From positions 335,887 to 381,593 of the forward strand of contig NZ_JAFLRF010000003.1 in the NCBI RefSeq assembly GCF_017315705.1: a DNA stretch of 45,707 bases. The letters run 5' to 3'. Source of the DNA: Trinickia mobilis (lineage in GTDB: Bacteria; Pseudomonadota; Gammaproteobacteria; Burkholderiales; Burkholderiaceae). Shown in pieces: positions 25,023-34,712 of this stretch; position 1 is the first letter of the stretch; each line of letters opens with the position of its first letter. The translations under genes and the position numbers were made by a program. The notes under the pieces are model-generated. The model was not told the origin of the DNA. It saw nothing but the letters and a program-made list of their open reading frames with translations, and did not search any database.

Positions 25023-25112
25023 CTACCAATAGGTTGAAAAGAGCCATCCCAGTGTAAGGATGCCGGCGAGGATAACTAACACGCTCAGAATCTGCCTAAG
25101 TGATTCCGGCAT
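25023..25112 (-). CDS. Candidate 29-aa single-span membrane protein
   Basis: The minus-strand ATG at 25112 is preceded by GGAGATAACGG, a good ribosome site. The 29-residue peptide MPESLRQILSVLVILAGILT... ends GWLFSTYW and is one hydrophobic helix. It overlaps the end of a 60-codon minus-strand frame (25096-25278) of unknown nature. Short hydrophobic frames arise by chance, so this rests on the Shine-Dalgarno and helix alone. Confidence 0.3.
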   Translation of the reverse strand: MPESLRQILSVLVILAGILTLGWLFSTYW

Positions 25113-25319
25113 CCGTTATCTCCGTGCCGACTACGTGCTGGTCCGTGCCCGGACCATAAGCCTTTGTGTAAGGGAAGAAGGAGGCGAATTGCGGCACTCG
25201 GGCTCCTTGCTCGTTGAATGCTTGCGCAGCCACCCTCGGCTTCGTGTCGCTGACTCTGTTCGCGAGGAACCGGCTCAACGCTCAGCAAGCGAAGGAGACG
25301 GTTGCATAACTCGGGGCTT

Positions 25320-25545
25320 TGGGAAGGTGAAAATACAGATGAAGCCTCACTCCTTCCATGTTAGCCGCAGAGCGTCCCCTATGCCTGCGTGTGCAGGATC
25401 AGGCACAACTCTCGGGGAATCGATGTAACCGATGTGTCGGCAATCGTGGCATCGTTCTCATGCAGCTTGCACAAGTTTTGCTGCATACCGCTGCCGCGTT
25501 TTCCGAGCGCGTCAGTTTCATTTTCCACATCACTGCGCACACGAA
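25320..25545 (-). promoter_or_regulatory. AraC-unit upstream element, copy 4 (minus orientation), without its AraC gene
   Basis: The dyad on the plus strand is ACCGATGTGTCGGC (25428-25441), next to the inverse of GAGAGTTGTGCCTGATCCTG. Towards 25320 it matches the leader of copy 2 (GAAGGTGAAAATACAGATGA on the plus strand). Towards 25545 it matches sequence upstream of copy 5 (GAAAATGAAACTGA... CGGAAA). No AraC gene follows. Downstream on the minus strand are only the unassigned frames below 25290. The rest of 25546-25747 holds no supported gene. Confidence 0.6.
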
Positions 25546-25747
25546 TAGTCAATGAAGCGAACTATCACTTCGCCAGCTTCGCCCGAACCGTCAGCCGGGC
25601 ACCCACCGCTGACCGCTACTAGGTCGCATTCGCCAATTACTTTTGAGCGACGGTGACAGTGCGCTTGATGCATGACCAGCGTATGTACCCCACCTTCGCT
25701 GAAATGGCTCATCACTCGCTGACCAAACTACTGTAAGAGAAATTCAA

Positions 25748-26644
25748 ATGAGTAATTCAAACAATCCGCTTGTATTGGGCGCGACTGGGCAAGTAGGAAA
25801 ACTCGTCGCAATGAATTTAAGAAGTAGAGGTGCGAATTTTTTGGTGGGGACGCGAAGAAAAACAGATCTGGAGGCGCTTGCAGAACAATATGGAGCGTCT
25901 CGCTATATCGATCTCGATGATCCGAGAACTTTCGATGAGGCGTTGAAAGATGTCACTGGAGTTTTCCTTATAAATGGATATACAGTCGACATGCTCGTGC
26001 AGAGCAAAACACTGATTGATGCGGCCAGTCGGAACGGAGTGAGTCATATTGTGCATCTGGGCGCATTTACGCGAGAGCACGACACATACCTACCGGTTTT
26101 TGCTTGGCATCAGATGATCGAAACGTATCTTCGCGACAGCGGTGTTGCGTGGACGAATTTACATCCCAATATGTTCATGCAGAATTTGCTAGCGTTGTGG
26201 CGGGTCAACGGTGGTCGGTACAGCGTATACACTTCCAAACCCATTGGGTTTGCCGCCTTGGAAGATGTAGCAGAAGCTGCAGCAGTCATTCTCATGGAAG
26301 GTCCGGAAAAACACCATGGAAGGGACTATTGGTTTTCAGCAGATGCACTTGATCCGCAGCAAGTGGCTGAAACACTAACCGCGGCTACGGGTTATAAGTT
26401 CACAGCAGAGGTTCGTGATCACGAACTTCTTCTGAAGGAAATGGTACTGCCAGCGGTTTCAACCTTCGAATCAGCCTATGCAAAGGGAGGAATCGAATTG
26501 TTTCGCGAGGTCGAGCACGGAAGAATGGCCTACATCGGAAGCGTGGCAGACGATACGAAAAGAATTCTAGGTCGCGAGCCGTTGATGCTCCGGGATTGGG
26601 CAAAGCTGCACGCCGATGAGTTGTTGGAAATTGCGAGCAGCTAA
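25748..26644 (+). CDS. NmrA/NAD(P)-binding oxidoreductase-like protein
   Basis: Atypical SDR with an N-terminal Rossmann motif LVLGATGQVGKLVAMNL (8-24) and an NmrA-type layout. Features include VGTRR after strand 2, DLDDPRTFDEAL, VFLING, HIVHLGAFTREHD and FAWHQMIETYLRDSGVAWTNLHPN. The 298-residue length is normal. The family includes NADPH sensors and quinone/azo reductases; catalysis is not certain because the classic Tyr-x-x-x-Lys is not evident. Codons are noticeably AT-richer than flanking genes, which suggests separate acquisition. It lies 113 bp upstream of the RND pump operon on the same strand. Oxidoreductase genes beside RND pumps (MexS-like arrangements) are known, but co-regulation here is only a suggestion. 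Confidence 0.8.
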   Translation: MSNSNNPLVLGATGQVGKLVAMNLRSRGANFLVGTRRKTDLEALAEQYGASRYIDLDDPRTFDEALKDVTGVFLINGYTVDMLVQSKTLIDAASRNGVSHIVHLGAFTREHDTYLPVFAWHQMIETYLRDSGVAWTNLHPNMFMQNLLALWRVNGGRYSVYTSKPIGFAALEDVAEAAAVILMEGPEKHHGRDYWFSADALDPQQVAETLTAATGYKFTAEVRDHELLLKEMVLPAVSTFESAYAKGGIELFREVEHGRMAYIGSVADDTKRILGREPLMLRDWAKLHADELLEIASS

Positions 26645-26757
26645 TTTTCTAATTTCCATTTTGATTTGAGTTCGGCCGTGCGTCGTGTAAAGAGCGGCCC
26701 ACTTGATGGACTAAAGCGCGGCGAACTGTGCACCGATTTCAAGTCAAGGAGAAGTTC

Positions 26758-27954
26758 GTGCCTTACTCCCCGCGTTATCGCGCGCTGTTGCGCGCGGGAT
26801 TTTACTTTTTTGCCGCCGCCGCCATGGCCGCGGTTCTCCCAGCCTGTGGCAACAGCAGCGCGAAGGCGGGGGCGCCGCCGCCGGCCGAGGTCAGCGCGGC
26901 TCAGGTCGTGGTCAAACCCGTGCGCCAGTGGGACGAATTCACCGGCCGCATCGCCGCCACAGACGCGGTCGAAGTACGCGCCCGGGTCAGCGGCTACATC
27001 GAACAGATCGCGTTCAAGGAAGGCGCCGAGGTCAAGGCTGGCGATCTGCTGTTCGTGATCGACTCGCGCCCGTACAAGGCCGCCTACGACAGCGCGGCGG
27101 CGCAGCTCGAACGTGCGCGCGCGGCGGCGCAACTGGCGCGCGCGCAAGAGCAGCGCGCACGGACGCTGATCGCAGCCAACGCGATTTCGCGCGAGGAAGT
27201 CGACACGCGCGACGCCGCCCTGGCCCAGGGCGACGCCGACGTGCACGCGGCCGAGGCGGCGCTGGCCACGGCCAAGCTCAATCTCGGCTTCACCGAAGTG
27301 CGCTCGCCGATCGCCGGGCGCGTCAGCCGCGCCATGCTGACGGTCGGCAATCTGGCCCAGGCTGACCAGAGCGTGCTGACCAGCGTGGTCTCGCAGGACC
27401 CGGTCTATGTCTACTTCCAGCCGGACGAGCAGACCTATCTGCGCTACGCGGCACTCGCGCGCAAAGGCCAGCGGCCGGATGCGGCCAATCCGGTGCGCGT
27501 CGGCCTTGCCGACGACACGGGCTTTCCGTATTCCGGCACGGTCAACTTCGTCAACAACCAGGTCGACTCGGCCACCGGCACGATCAACCTGCGCGCGGTG
27601 GTGCCGAATCCCGACCGCGTGTTCACCCCGGGTCTGTACGCGCGCGTGCAGCTCGAGGGCAGCGCCGAATTCAGGGCGATGCTGATCGACGACAAGGCGA
27701 TCATGACCGACCAGGACCGCAAGTACGTCTATGTGGTCGGCCCGAAGCACGAGGCCATGCGCAAGGACGTCACGCTCGGCGGCTTCGCCGACGGACTGCG
27801 CATCGTGCAGTCCGGGCTCGCGCCGAACGACATGGTCATCGTCGCCGGCCTGCAGAAGATCTTCTTCCCGGGCGCGCCGGTGAACGCCAGCAAGGTGGCG
27901 ATGGGCGCGCCGCCGGCGCCGCCTGCGGCGCTGTCCCCGATCGCAGCGAAGTAA
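26758..27954 (+). CDS. RND efflux pump, periplasmic adaptor (MexA/MexE/AcrA-like lipoprotein)
   Basis: Membrane-fusion protein linking the inner-membrane RND pump to the outer-membrane channel. AAGGAGAA (26746-26753) fixes GTG 26758. The 398-residue precursor has a signal sequence with lipobox LPAC (Cys about residue 27). It then has the barrel-sandwich FTGRIAATDAVEVRARVSGY, an alpha-helical hairpin rich in Ala/Arg/Gln (about 110-165), LNLGFTEVRSPIAGRVSRAM, and a C-terminal beta-barrel/membrane-proximal part. It is first in the pump operon, 12 bp before the permease. GC content is high. Confidence 0.92.
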   Translation: MPYSPRYRALLRAGFYFFAAAAMAAVLPACGNSSAKAGAPPPAEVSAAQVVVKPVRQWDEFTGRIAATDAVEVRARVSGYIEQIAFKEGAEVKAGDLLFVIDSRPYKAAYDSAAAQLERARAAAQLARAQEQRARTLIAANAISREEVDTRDAALAQGDADVHAAEAALATAKLNLGFTEVRSPIAGRVSRAMLTVGNLAQADQSVLTSVVSQDPVYVYFQPDEQTYLRYAALARKGQRPDAANPVRVGLADDTGFPYSGTVNFVNNQVDSATGTINLRAVVPNPDRVFTPGLYARVQLEGSAEFRAMLIDDKAIMTDQDRKYVYVVGPKHEAMRKDVTLGGFADGLRIVQSGLAPNDMVIVAGLQKIFFPGAPVNASKVAMGAPPAPPAALSPIAAK

Positions 27955-27966
27955 GGAAAGCGCGCC

Positions 27967-30900
27967 ATGAATATTTCCAAATTCTTCATCGATCGCCCGA
28001 TCTTCGCGGCGGTGCTGTCCATCGTCATCTTTGTCGCCGGCCTGATCGCGATCCCGCTGCTGCCGATCAGCGAATACCCCGATGTGGTGCCGCCGACCGT
28101 GATCGTGAAGGCGACCTATCCCGGCGCCAATCCCAAGGTGATCGCCGAAACCGTCGCGGTACCTCTGGAGGAGCAGATCAACGGCGCCGACCACATGATG
28201 TACATGAAATCGGTAGCCGGTTCCGACGGCGTCTTGCAGATAACGATCACGTTCGAGCCAGGCACCGATCCTAGCCAGGCCCAGGTCGACATACAGAACC
28301 GCGTGGCCCAGGCGCTGTCGCGCCTGCCTTCCGAAGTGGTCGCGCTCGGCGTGACTACGCAGAAGCAATCGCCGAGCTTCGCCGTCCTGGTCACACCGTA
28401 CTCTCCGGACGGCCGCTACGATGCGCTCTACCTGCGCAACTACGCCAACATCAAGATCAAGGACGAACTCGCGCGCCTGCCCGGCGTTGGTCAGATACAA
28501 ATGTTCGGCGGCGGCGACTACGCGATGCGCGTTTGGCTCGATCCGAACAAGGTCGCCTCGCGCGGCCTGACTGCAGGCGACGTGCTGCGCGCGATGCGGG
28601 ATCAGAACATCCAGGTCTCGGCCGGCCAGCTCGGCGCCGAACCGCTCAAGGGCGGCAGCGATTTCCTGATCGCGATCAATGCGCAGGGCCGCCTGCATTC
28701 GGCTGAGGAGTTCGGCAACATCGTGCTCAAGACCGGCGCCAACGGCGAGGTCGTGCGCCTCGCCGACGTCGCACGCATCGAACTCGGCTCCAGCGACTAC
28801 ACCTTGCGGGGGGCGCTCGACGGCAGGTACACCACGGCAATCGCTGTGTTCCAGGCACCTGGCGCCAACGTGCTGGCCGTACGCGATGAGGTGATCGCGA
28901 AGATGGACGAACTGGCCAAGCAGTTCCCGCCCGGCATGACCTACCGCTCGGACTACGACAGCACGATCTTCGTGCGCGATTCGATCAAGTCCGTGGTGCA
29001 CACGCTGGGCGAGGCGATCCTGTTGGTCGTGCTGGTGGTGATCCTGTTCCTGCAGACCTGGCGCGCCTCGATCATTCCTCTGATCGCGGTGCCGGTGTCG
29101 GTGGTCGGCACCTTCGCCGTGCTGTATGTGCTCGGCTTCTCGATCAACACGCTGACCTTGTTCGGCCTCGTGCTGGCGATCGGCATCGTCGTCGACGACG
29201 CGATCGTCGTGGTCGAGAACGTCGAGCGCAATATCGAGGAAGGGCGCACGCCGCTGGAAGCCGCGCACCAAGCGATGAAAGAGGTCTCCGGACCAATCGT
29301 GGCGATCGCGCTGGTGCTGTGCGCGGTGTTCGTGCCGATGGCCTTCCTGACCGGCGTGACCGGTACCTTCTACAAGCAGTTCGCGGTGACCATCGCGATC
29401 TCGACGGTGATCTCGGCGATCAACTCGTTGACCTTGTCGCCGGCGCTCGCGGCCAAGCTGCTGCACGCGCACGGCGCGCCCAAGGATGCGATCTCGCGCG
29501 GGATCGAGCGCGCGTTCGGCTGGGTGTTCGGCCCATTCAACCGTTTCTTCAAGGCGAGTTCGGACAAGTATCAGGGCTCGGTGTCGCGCATCCTCAAGCG
29601 CCGCGGCGTGGCGTTCGCGGTCTATGCAGTGCTGCTCGCGGGCACCGGCCTGATGTTCAACACCGTGCCGCGCGGTTTTATCCCGACCCAGGACAAGCTC
29701 TACCTGATCGCCGGCGTGAGGCTGCCGGAGGGCGCTTCGATCAGCCGCTCCGACACGGTGGTGAAGCAAATGGTCAAAATGGCCCTGGAGACCGAAGGCG
29801 TTGCTCACGTGGTTTCGTTCGCCGGCCTGAACCCGACCCAGTTCACCAACACGCCTAACTACGCCATAGCCTTTGTGATCCTGAAGAAGTTCGATGAGCG
29901 CCACGTCAGCGCCAAGCAGATCGCCGACGCGATCCAGGCCAAGCTCAACACGATCCAGCAAGGCCTGGCCTTCGTGATGATGCCGCCGCCGATCCTCGGC
30001 CTCGGCAACGGTGCCGGCTATTCGCTGTTCGTCGAGGATCGCGCCGGCAGCGGCTATGGCGAGTTGCAGCAAGCCGTGGGCGCGTTGCAAGGTGCGTTGA
30101 TGAAGGTGCCGGGTATGGGCTTCCCGTTCTCGGGCTACCAGTCCAACGTGCCGCAGCTCGACGTGGATGTCGACCGCGTCAAGGCCAAGACCCAGGGCGT
30201 GGCGCTGAGCGACCTGTTCGAGACCTTGCAGGTCTATCTCGGCTCGACTTACGTCAACGATTTCAATCTGTTCGGCCGTACCTGGAGTGTGTATGCGCAG
30301 GCCGATGGCGACTACCGCAAAAAGATCGGGGACCTTGTCAACCTGAAGACGCGCAACGCGCAGGGCGACATGGTGCCCATCGGCTCGATGGTGAGCATCA
30401 AGCAGAGCTATGGCCCCGATCCGGTGATCCGCTACAACGGTTATCCGGCCGCCGATTTCGTCGGCGACGCCGATCCGGCTCAGCTTTCCTCCGCGCAGGT
30501 CATGGACAAGATCACCGAGGTTGCCGGCAAGGTACTGCCGAAAGGGATGAGCATCGAGTGGTCCGACCTGAGTTTCCAGGAAGCCTCCCAGGGCAAGGCC
30601 TCGTTGCTCGTGTTCCCGGTCTCCATTCTGCTGGCCTTCCTCGTGCTCGCTGCGCTGTACGAGAGCTGGGTGCTGCCGCTCGCGGTGATCCTGATCGTGC
30701 CGATGTGCATGCTCTCGGCGCTGGCCGGTGTCAAGCTCTTCGGCGGCGACAACAATACCTTCGTGCAGGTCGGCCTGGTGGTGCTGATGGGCCTGGCGTG
30801 CAAGAACGCGATCCTGATCGTGGAATTCGCGCGAGAGCTGGAATTCCAGGGCAAGGGCATCGTCGAAGCCGCGCTCGAAGCCTGCCGCCTGCGCCTTCGC

Positions 30901-31128
30901 CCGATCGTGATGACCTCGGTGGCCTTCATCGCCGGCACCGTTCCGCTGGTGCTCTCGCACGGTGCCGGCGCGGAGGTGCGCTCGGCCACCGGCATCACCG
31001 TGTTCGCCGGGATGATCGGCGTGACCCTGTTCGGTCTGTTCCTCACGCCGGTGTTCTACGTCGGCCTGCGCAAGCTGTCCGGCCGCAAGCTGGTCCAGCA
31101 TGGCAAGGGCAGCATGGCGCATGGATAA
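27967..31128 (+). CDS. RND multidrug efflux permease, HAE1 family (MexF/AcrB-like)
   Basis: Proton-driven exporter in the inner membrane, 1053 residues. It starts MNISKFFIDRPIFAAVLSI, standard for HAE1 pumps. The proton-relay Asp410-Asp411 pair is in GIVVDDAIVVVENVERN, and the partner Lys is in GLACKNAILIVEFAREL. Large periplasmic loops follow TM1 and TM7. The sequence style (LLPISEYPDVVPPTV, GADHMMYMKSVAGSDG) is closest to MexF/BpeF/OqxB-type pumps, which export chloramphenicol, quinolones and similar compounds. Actual substrates are unknown. AAGGAAAG precedes the ATG, and the channel gene follows 94 bp downstream. Confidence 0.94.
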   Translation: MNISKFFIDRPIFAAVLSIVIFVAGLIAIPLLPISEYPDVVPPTVIVKATYPGANPKVIAETVAVPLEEQINGADHMMYMKSVAGSDGVLQITITFEPGTDPSQAQVDIQNRVAQALSRLPSEVVALGVTTQKQSPSFAVLVTPYSPDGRYDALYLRNYANIKIKDELARLPGVGQIQMFGGGDYAMRVWLDPNKVASRGLTAGDVLRAMRDQNIQVSAGQLGAEPLKGGSDFLIAINAQGRLHSAEEFGNIVLKTGANGEVVRLADVARIELGSSDYTLRGALDGRYTTAIAVFQAPGANVLAVRDEVIAKMDELAKQFPPGMTYRSDYDSTIFVRDSIKSVVHTLGEAILLVVLVVILFLQTWRASIIPLIAVPVSVVGTFAVLYVLGFSINTLTLFGLVLAIGIVVDDAIVVVENVERNIEEGRTPLEAAHQAMKEVSGPIVAIALVLCAVFVPMAFLTGVTGTFYKQFAVTIAISTVISAINSLTLSPALAAKLLHAHGAPKDAISRGIERAFGWVFGPFNRFFKASSDKYQGSVSRILKRRGVAFAVYAVLLAGTGLMFNTVPRGFIPTQDKLYLIAGVRLPEGASISRSDTVVKQMVKMALETEGVAHVVSFAGLNPTQFTNTPNYAIAFVILKKFDERHVSAKQIADAIQAKLNTIQQGLAFVMMPPPILGLGNGAGYSLFVEDRAGSGYGELQQAVGALQGALMKVPGMGFPFSGYQSNVPQLDVDVDRVKAKTQGVALSDLFETLQVYLGSTYVNDFNLFGRTWSVYAQADGDYRKKIGDLVNLKTRNAQGDMVPIGSMVSIKQSYGPDPVIRYNGYPAADFVGDADPAQLSSAQVMDKITEVAGKVLPKGMSIEWSDLSFQEASQGKASLLVFPVSILLAFLVLAALYESWVLPLAVILIVPMCMLSALAGVKLFGGDNNTFVQVGLVVLMGLACKNAILIVEFARELEFQGKGIVEAALEACRLRLRPIVMTSVAFIAGTVPLVLSHGAGAEVRSATGITVFAGMIGVTLFGLFLTPVFYVGLRKLSGRKLVQHGKGSMAHG

Positions 31129-31222
31129 AGCCCGGCAAGTGCCTGGATCGCTGCTCGGATCGCCGGTGCAGGCGCATCCGGGTGGTGGGCCGAAAAAAAA
31201 TTTCCCTGGAGATGCAAACGCC

Positions 31223-32689
31223 ATGCGCAGCTCAACTCTGTCCCTGCTGATCGCCGCCAGCCTGACCGTGGCCGGCTGCGCGGTCGGCCCCGATTACCAG
31301 CGCTCCGACCTGCCTGTGCCCGAACAGTACGCGCGCAAGGAGGCTGCGCCCACGTCGAGCGCCGCCGGCACCGCTGCGCCGGCCCCGGCCGACATGCAGT
31401 TCTGGCAGGCGTTCGGCGATCCGCAGTTGACCCAACTCGTCGAACAGGCGCTGGCGGCGAACAACGATCTGCGCAGTGCGCTGGCGAACTATGATCGCGC
31501 CGCCGCGCTGTTGCGCGAGGCCAAGTTCGACTACGTGCCGACCATTACCGCCAGCGCGCAGGGCGGGCATCAGACGCTGAGCGAGGTGCAGGCCGTGCCC
31601 GGTGCGCCACGCTCGTTCCGCAGTTATGAAGTCGAGGCGAACGCGAGCTGGGAACTCGATCTGTGGGGCCGCGTGCGCCGCGAAGTGGAGTCGGCGCGCG
31701 CCGACACCGCCGCCAGCCGCGCCGATCTCGCCGCCTTGCAGGTGTCGATCGCCGGCGAGACCGCAAGCACCTACGTGCAACTGCGCGGTCTGCAGGAGCG
31801 CTTGCGCGTGGCGCGCGAGAACGCCGACAACCAGCGCGAAACATTGAACCTCGTCGAAGCACGATACAAAGCCGGCAGCGACACCGACTACGAGCTTGCG
31901 CTCGCGCGCTCCCAGTTCGAGACCACCTCCTCGCGCGCGCCCGCGCTCGAGGCACAGGTGGCGGTGGCCGAGCATCGCCTCGCCGTGCTGACCGGCCGCC
32001 CGCCCGAGGCGCTGATCGCCGAACTCGATGCGCCCAAGCCGCTGCCGGCCCTGCCCGCGGACATCGATCCCGGCACGCCGGCCGACCTGATCCGTCGCCG
32101 TCCCGACATCGCCGCGGCGGAAGAACGATTGCACTCGGCGACCGCGCAGGTCGGGGTCGCCACGGCCGACTTGTTCCCGAAGTTTTCCTTAAGCGGGCTG
32201 ATCGGCACGCAGGCGTTCGCCCCCAGCGCACTGTTTCACGGCGGTACCGGCATGAATTCGGCCTTCCTCGGCATCGACTGGTCCTTTCTCGACATCGGCC
32301 GCGTGCGCGCGCGCATCGCCGCGAGCCGCGCCGATGCGGCCGGCTTGCTCGCGCAGTACCAGCAGACCGTGCTGCTCGCGCTGGAGGACACCGAGAACGC
32401 GCTGATCCGCGACGCGCGCACACGCAGCGAGGACGCGCAGCTCGAGCGCGCCGCGCGCGACAGCGCGGAGGCGGCACAGCTGGCCCGCGTGCGCTACCAG
32501 GCCGGGATCATAGGTCTGTTCGAAACGCTCGACGCCGAACGCCAAATGCTCTCCGCCGAGGATGCTGCAGCCGACAGCCGCACGCGCAGCGCCACGGCCG
32601 CGGTCGCGCTCTATCAGGCGCTGGCCGGCGGCTGGCCGCAGAAACTGCCGGAAGCGGAAAAGCTGTCCTCGACGGCTTTGTCACGTTGA
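31223..32689 (+). CDS. Outer-membrane efflux channel, NodT/OprM family lipoprotein
   Basis: TolC-like trimeric exit duct of the pump. The ATG at 31223 starts a lipoprotein signal MRSSTLSLLIAASLTVAGC with the lipid Cys at 19; in-frame codons further upstream lack a signal peptide. The 488-residue protein has the two repeated outer-membrane-efflux domains (WQAFGDPQLTQLVEQALAAN; later ADLIRRRPDIAAAEERLHSA) and GIDWSFLDIGRVRARI. It completes a full adaptor-permease-channel operon. The next gene is convergent and 144 bp away. Confidence 0.92.
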   Translation: MRSSTLSLLIAASLTVAGCAVGPDYQRSDLPVPEQYARKEAAPTSSAAGTAAPAPADMQFWQAFGDPQLTQLVEQALAANNDLRSALANYDRAAALLREAKFDYVPTITASAQGGHQTLSEVQAVPGAPRSFRSYEVEANASWELDLWGRVRREVESARADTAASRADLAALQVSIAGETASTYVQLRGLQERLRVARENADNQRETLNLVEARYKAGSDTDYELALARSQFETTSSRAPALEAQVAVAEHRLAVLTGRPPEALIAELDAPKPLPALPADIDPGTPADLIRRRPDIAAAEERLHSATAQVGVATADLFPKFSLSGLIGTQAFAPSALFHGGTGMNSAFLGIDWSFLDIGRVRARIAASRADAAGLLAQYQQTVLLALEDTENALIRDARTRSEDAQLERAARDSAEAAQLARVRYQAGIIGLFETLDAERQMLSAEDAAADSRTRSATAAVALYQALAGGWPQKLPEAEKLSSTALSR

Positions 32690-32833
32690 CGCTGTGTAGT
32701 CTTGAGATACGGCGATGAAATCGACGAAATCGCTTTGTCACGGCGCGGCAGCTCATGCGGTCGATCTCGCCTCGAAAGCGGCATCACGAAGCAGGCCGTG
32801 GTCGATGGCGGCACTTCAACAATGGATCGATTT

Positions 32834-34405
32834 TTAATGTGCTGCCGACGCTGCACCGGAATCCCCTCGCGTGACCGGACGCGTTATCCATACGAGCGGG
32901 ATGATGAGGATGAAAATGAACGTCGAAATGTAAAAGAAATCATCAAGGCCCATGACTGCGGCCTGGTTGGTCACGGTCGCGTCAAACAGCGCCAGCGCAG
33001 AATCTTGACTGATGTGCAGCCCATTCTGGATGGATTCAATGGCGTTGGTGAATACAGGATTGTCGACGCTTGCCTGTTCGCTAAGGCGGACGTGATGGAG
33101 TATCGTCCGGTCGTTCCACACGGTGCCGGATATCGAGGTCCCGATCGCACCGCAAAAGATGCGGACGAAATTCGACAAGCCTGCCGCCGCAGGAATACGT
33201 TCGGGAGGAAGGCCGGACAGGATGATCGAAACAAGCGGGACAAACCACAGCACAGTTGGGATACCCTGCAGGAGAGTCGGCAGCACGAGGTGTATCGTGT
33301 CCACGTTGCTCACGTATTGCGTTCGCATGAAAAAGACGCCGGCAAATCCGATGAAAGCCGCAGTGGCCACGGTGCGAGGGTCGATCTTGTTGAGCACGCG
33401 CCCCATGAAAGGTGAGAGGATCACAGTAAAGATGCCAACGGGCGCGGTCACCAGGCCCGCGTCGAACGCACTGTACCCAAGATAACTCTGCATCCACTGC
33501 GGCAGCAGCACGAGATTGCCGAAATACGCTGCATAGGAGACCGAAACGGCTATCGTGCCGCCGCTGAAATTGCGCAAGGCAAAGAGGCGCACGTCAACAA
33601 CGGGGTTCTCGTCTGTCAGCTCCCATATCAGGAAGAATGCGAAACCGATGACGGCCGCTATGCCCAGCGCCACAATGAACGGCGATCTAAACCAATCCAG
33701 ATCCTTACCCTTGTCGAGCATCACCTGAAGCGAGCCGACCCATGCCACTAGCAGAAGCAGTCCCACCACATCGATAGGAAGCTTCTTCGTCGGCGTTTCC
33801 CGGGGCCGATAGATGATCCACGTTACGGCCGAGGCAGCGATTCCCACCGGGATATTGACGTAGAAGATCCATGACCAGCTGTAATTGTCTGTGATCCATC
33901 CTCCCAGGATAGGCCCGGCAATCGGCCCCACCGTTGCAGTCATCGCCCACAGCGCCAGTGCCAGGCCGGCCTTGGCCTTGGGATATGAGCTCAGCAAGAC
34001 GGATTGCGACAGGGGAATCAATGGGCCGGCCACTACGCCCTGCAGGACTCTTGCCGCGAGCAGGAACGGCAGGCTGGACGCAATTCCGCAAAGCCACGAG
34101 GCCAGAACAAACATCAGGATGGATCCGACGAGGAGGCGAACCTGTCCGAAGCGCTGCGTGAACCAGCCGGTCAGCGGCATCGAGACTGCATTGGCGGCGG
34201 CAAAGATCGTAATGACCCACGTACCTTCATCGACGGACACTCCAAGGTTGCCGGAGATCGTCGGTATCGCGACGTTGGCGATCGATACATCGAGCGCGGA
34301 CATGAACGTGGCCAGCGCGACAACGATGGTTGCGATGACCAGCTTGCCGCCTGTCAGCGGTGGAATCCCGGTTGTCGGCCCGCGTGAATCAGGTTCTTGC
34401 GCCAT
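32834..34405 (-). CDS. DHA2-family (EmrB/QacA) drug:H+ antiporter, 14 TM
   Basis: MFS exporter of 523 residues. It has the motif-D1-like segment ALDVSIANVAIPTISGNLG in TM1, VDEGTWVITIFAAANAVSMP leading into TM2, WFTQRFGQVRLL (motif A) and the motif C segment GPIAGPILGGWI in TM5. All are typical of the 14-helix EmrB group. EmrB usually works with an EmrA adaptor, and none is adjacent. It is convergent with the RND operon and preceded on its own strand by an AraC-unit scrap. The cluster of two exporter types suggests a solvent/toxicant resistance role. Confidence 0.9.
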   Translation of the reverse strand: MAQEPDSRGPTTGIPPLTGGKLVIATIVVALATFMSALDVSIANVAIPTISGNLGVSVDEGTWVITIFAAANAVSMPLTGWFTQRFGQVRLLVGSILMFVLASWLCGIASSLPFLLAARVLQGVVAGPLIPLSQSVLLSSYPKAKAGLALALWAMTATVGPIAGPILGGWITDNYSWSWIFYVNIPVGIAASAVTWIIYRPRETPTKKLPIDVVGLLLLVAWVGSLQVMLDKGKDLDWFRSPFIVALGIAAVIGFAFFLIWELTDENPVVDVRLFALRNFSGGTIAVSVSYAAYFGNLVLLPQWMQSYLGYSAFDAGLVTAPVGIFTVILSPFMGRVLNKIDPRTVATAAFIGFAGVFFMRTQYVSNVDTIHLVLPTLLQGIPTVLWFVPLVSIILSGLPPERIPAAAGLSNFVRIFCGAIGTSISGTVWNDRTILHHVRLSEQASVDNPVFTNAIESIQNGLHISQDSALALFDATVTNQAAVMGLDDFFYISTFIFILIIPLVWITRPVTRGDSGAASAAH

Positions 34406-34423
34406 CGACTATAACGCGTGTAA

Positions 34424-34576
34424 GACGTGACTTGAAAATGAAACTGAAGTAATCGGAAAGCGCTGCTCCGGCATGCGGCGAACCCGTGAGAATCGGCAGC
34501 ACGGGAACGATGCCACGGATACCGATGTATCGGTTACATCAATCCCCCGAGAGTTGTGCCTGATCCTGCAAGCAGA
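34424..34576 (+). promoter_or_regulatory. AraC-unit upstream element, copy 5
   Basis: It has the best dyad of the set, ACCGATGTATCGGT (34521-34534; six-base arms), with the conserved GAGAGTTGTGCCTGATCCTG after it. The 60 bp before it match sequence upstream of copy 4, showing that the repeated unit extends well beyond the dyad. Its AraC gene is almost completely deleted. Confidence 0.65.
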
Positions 34577-34712
34577 CAAGATCGAGCGTCGGAACATCGG
34601 CAGCGCCGGCTACGCAGTCGGCTATCAGAGCCGCTCGCAGTTCAGTCGTGAATACAGTCGGCTATACGGGGTATCGCCGCCGCAGCACATGGATGGCAGC
34701 AGTACGACATAA
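34577..34712 (+). pseudogene. 3' end of an AraC-family regulator gene fused to the upstream element
   Basis: Immediately after CTGCAAGCAGACAAG the sequence becomes the last 42 or so codons of the regulators at 23100 and 37746 (IERRNIGSAGYAVGYQSRSQ onward to the stop). The gene has thus lost its leader, start and about 250 codons in one deletion. The 3' flank ACGGAGG after the stop is shared with both intact copies. Confidence 0.85.

Noticed and set aside
25096-25278. 60-codon minus-strand frame downstream of element copy 4
   Set aside because: It has only a TTG start directly after an in-frame stop, no ribosome site and no recognisable family; kept only as a note.
26641-31224. Minus-strand open frame of 1527 codons opposite the RND pump genes
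   Set aside because: It is the antisense of high-GC coding DNA. The translation is low-complexity (His, Arg, Asp, Gln rich) with no domain, while the plus strand encodes clear MexE/MexF-type proteins.
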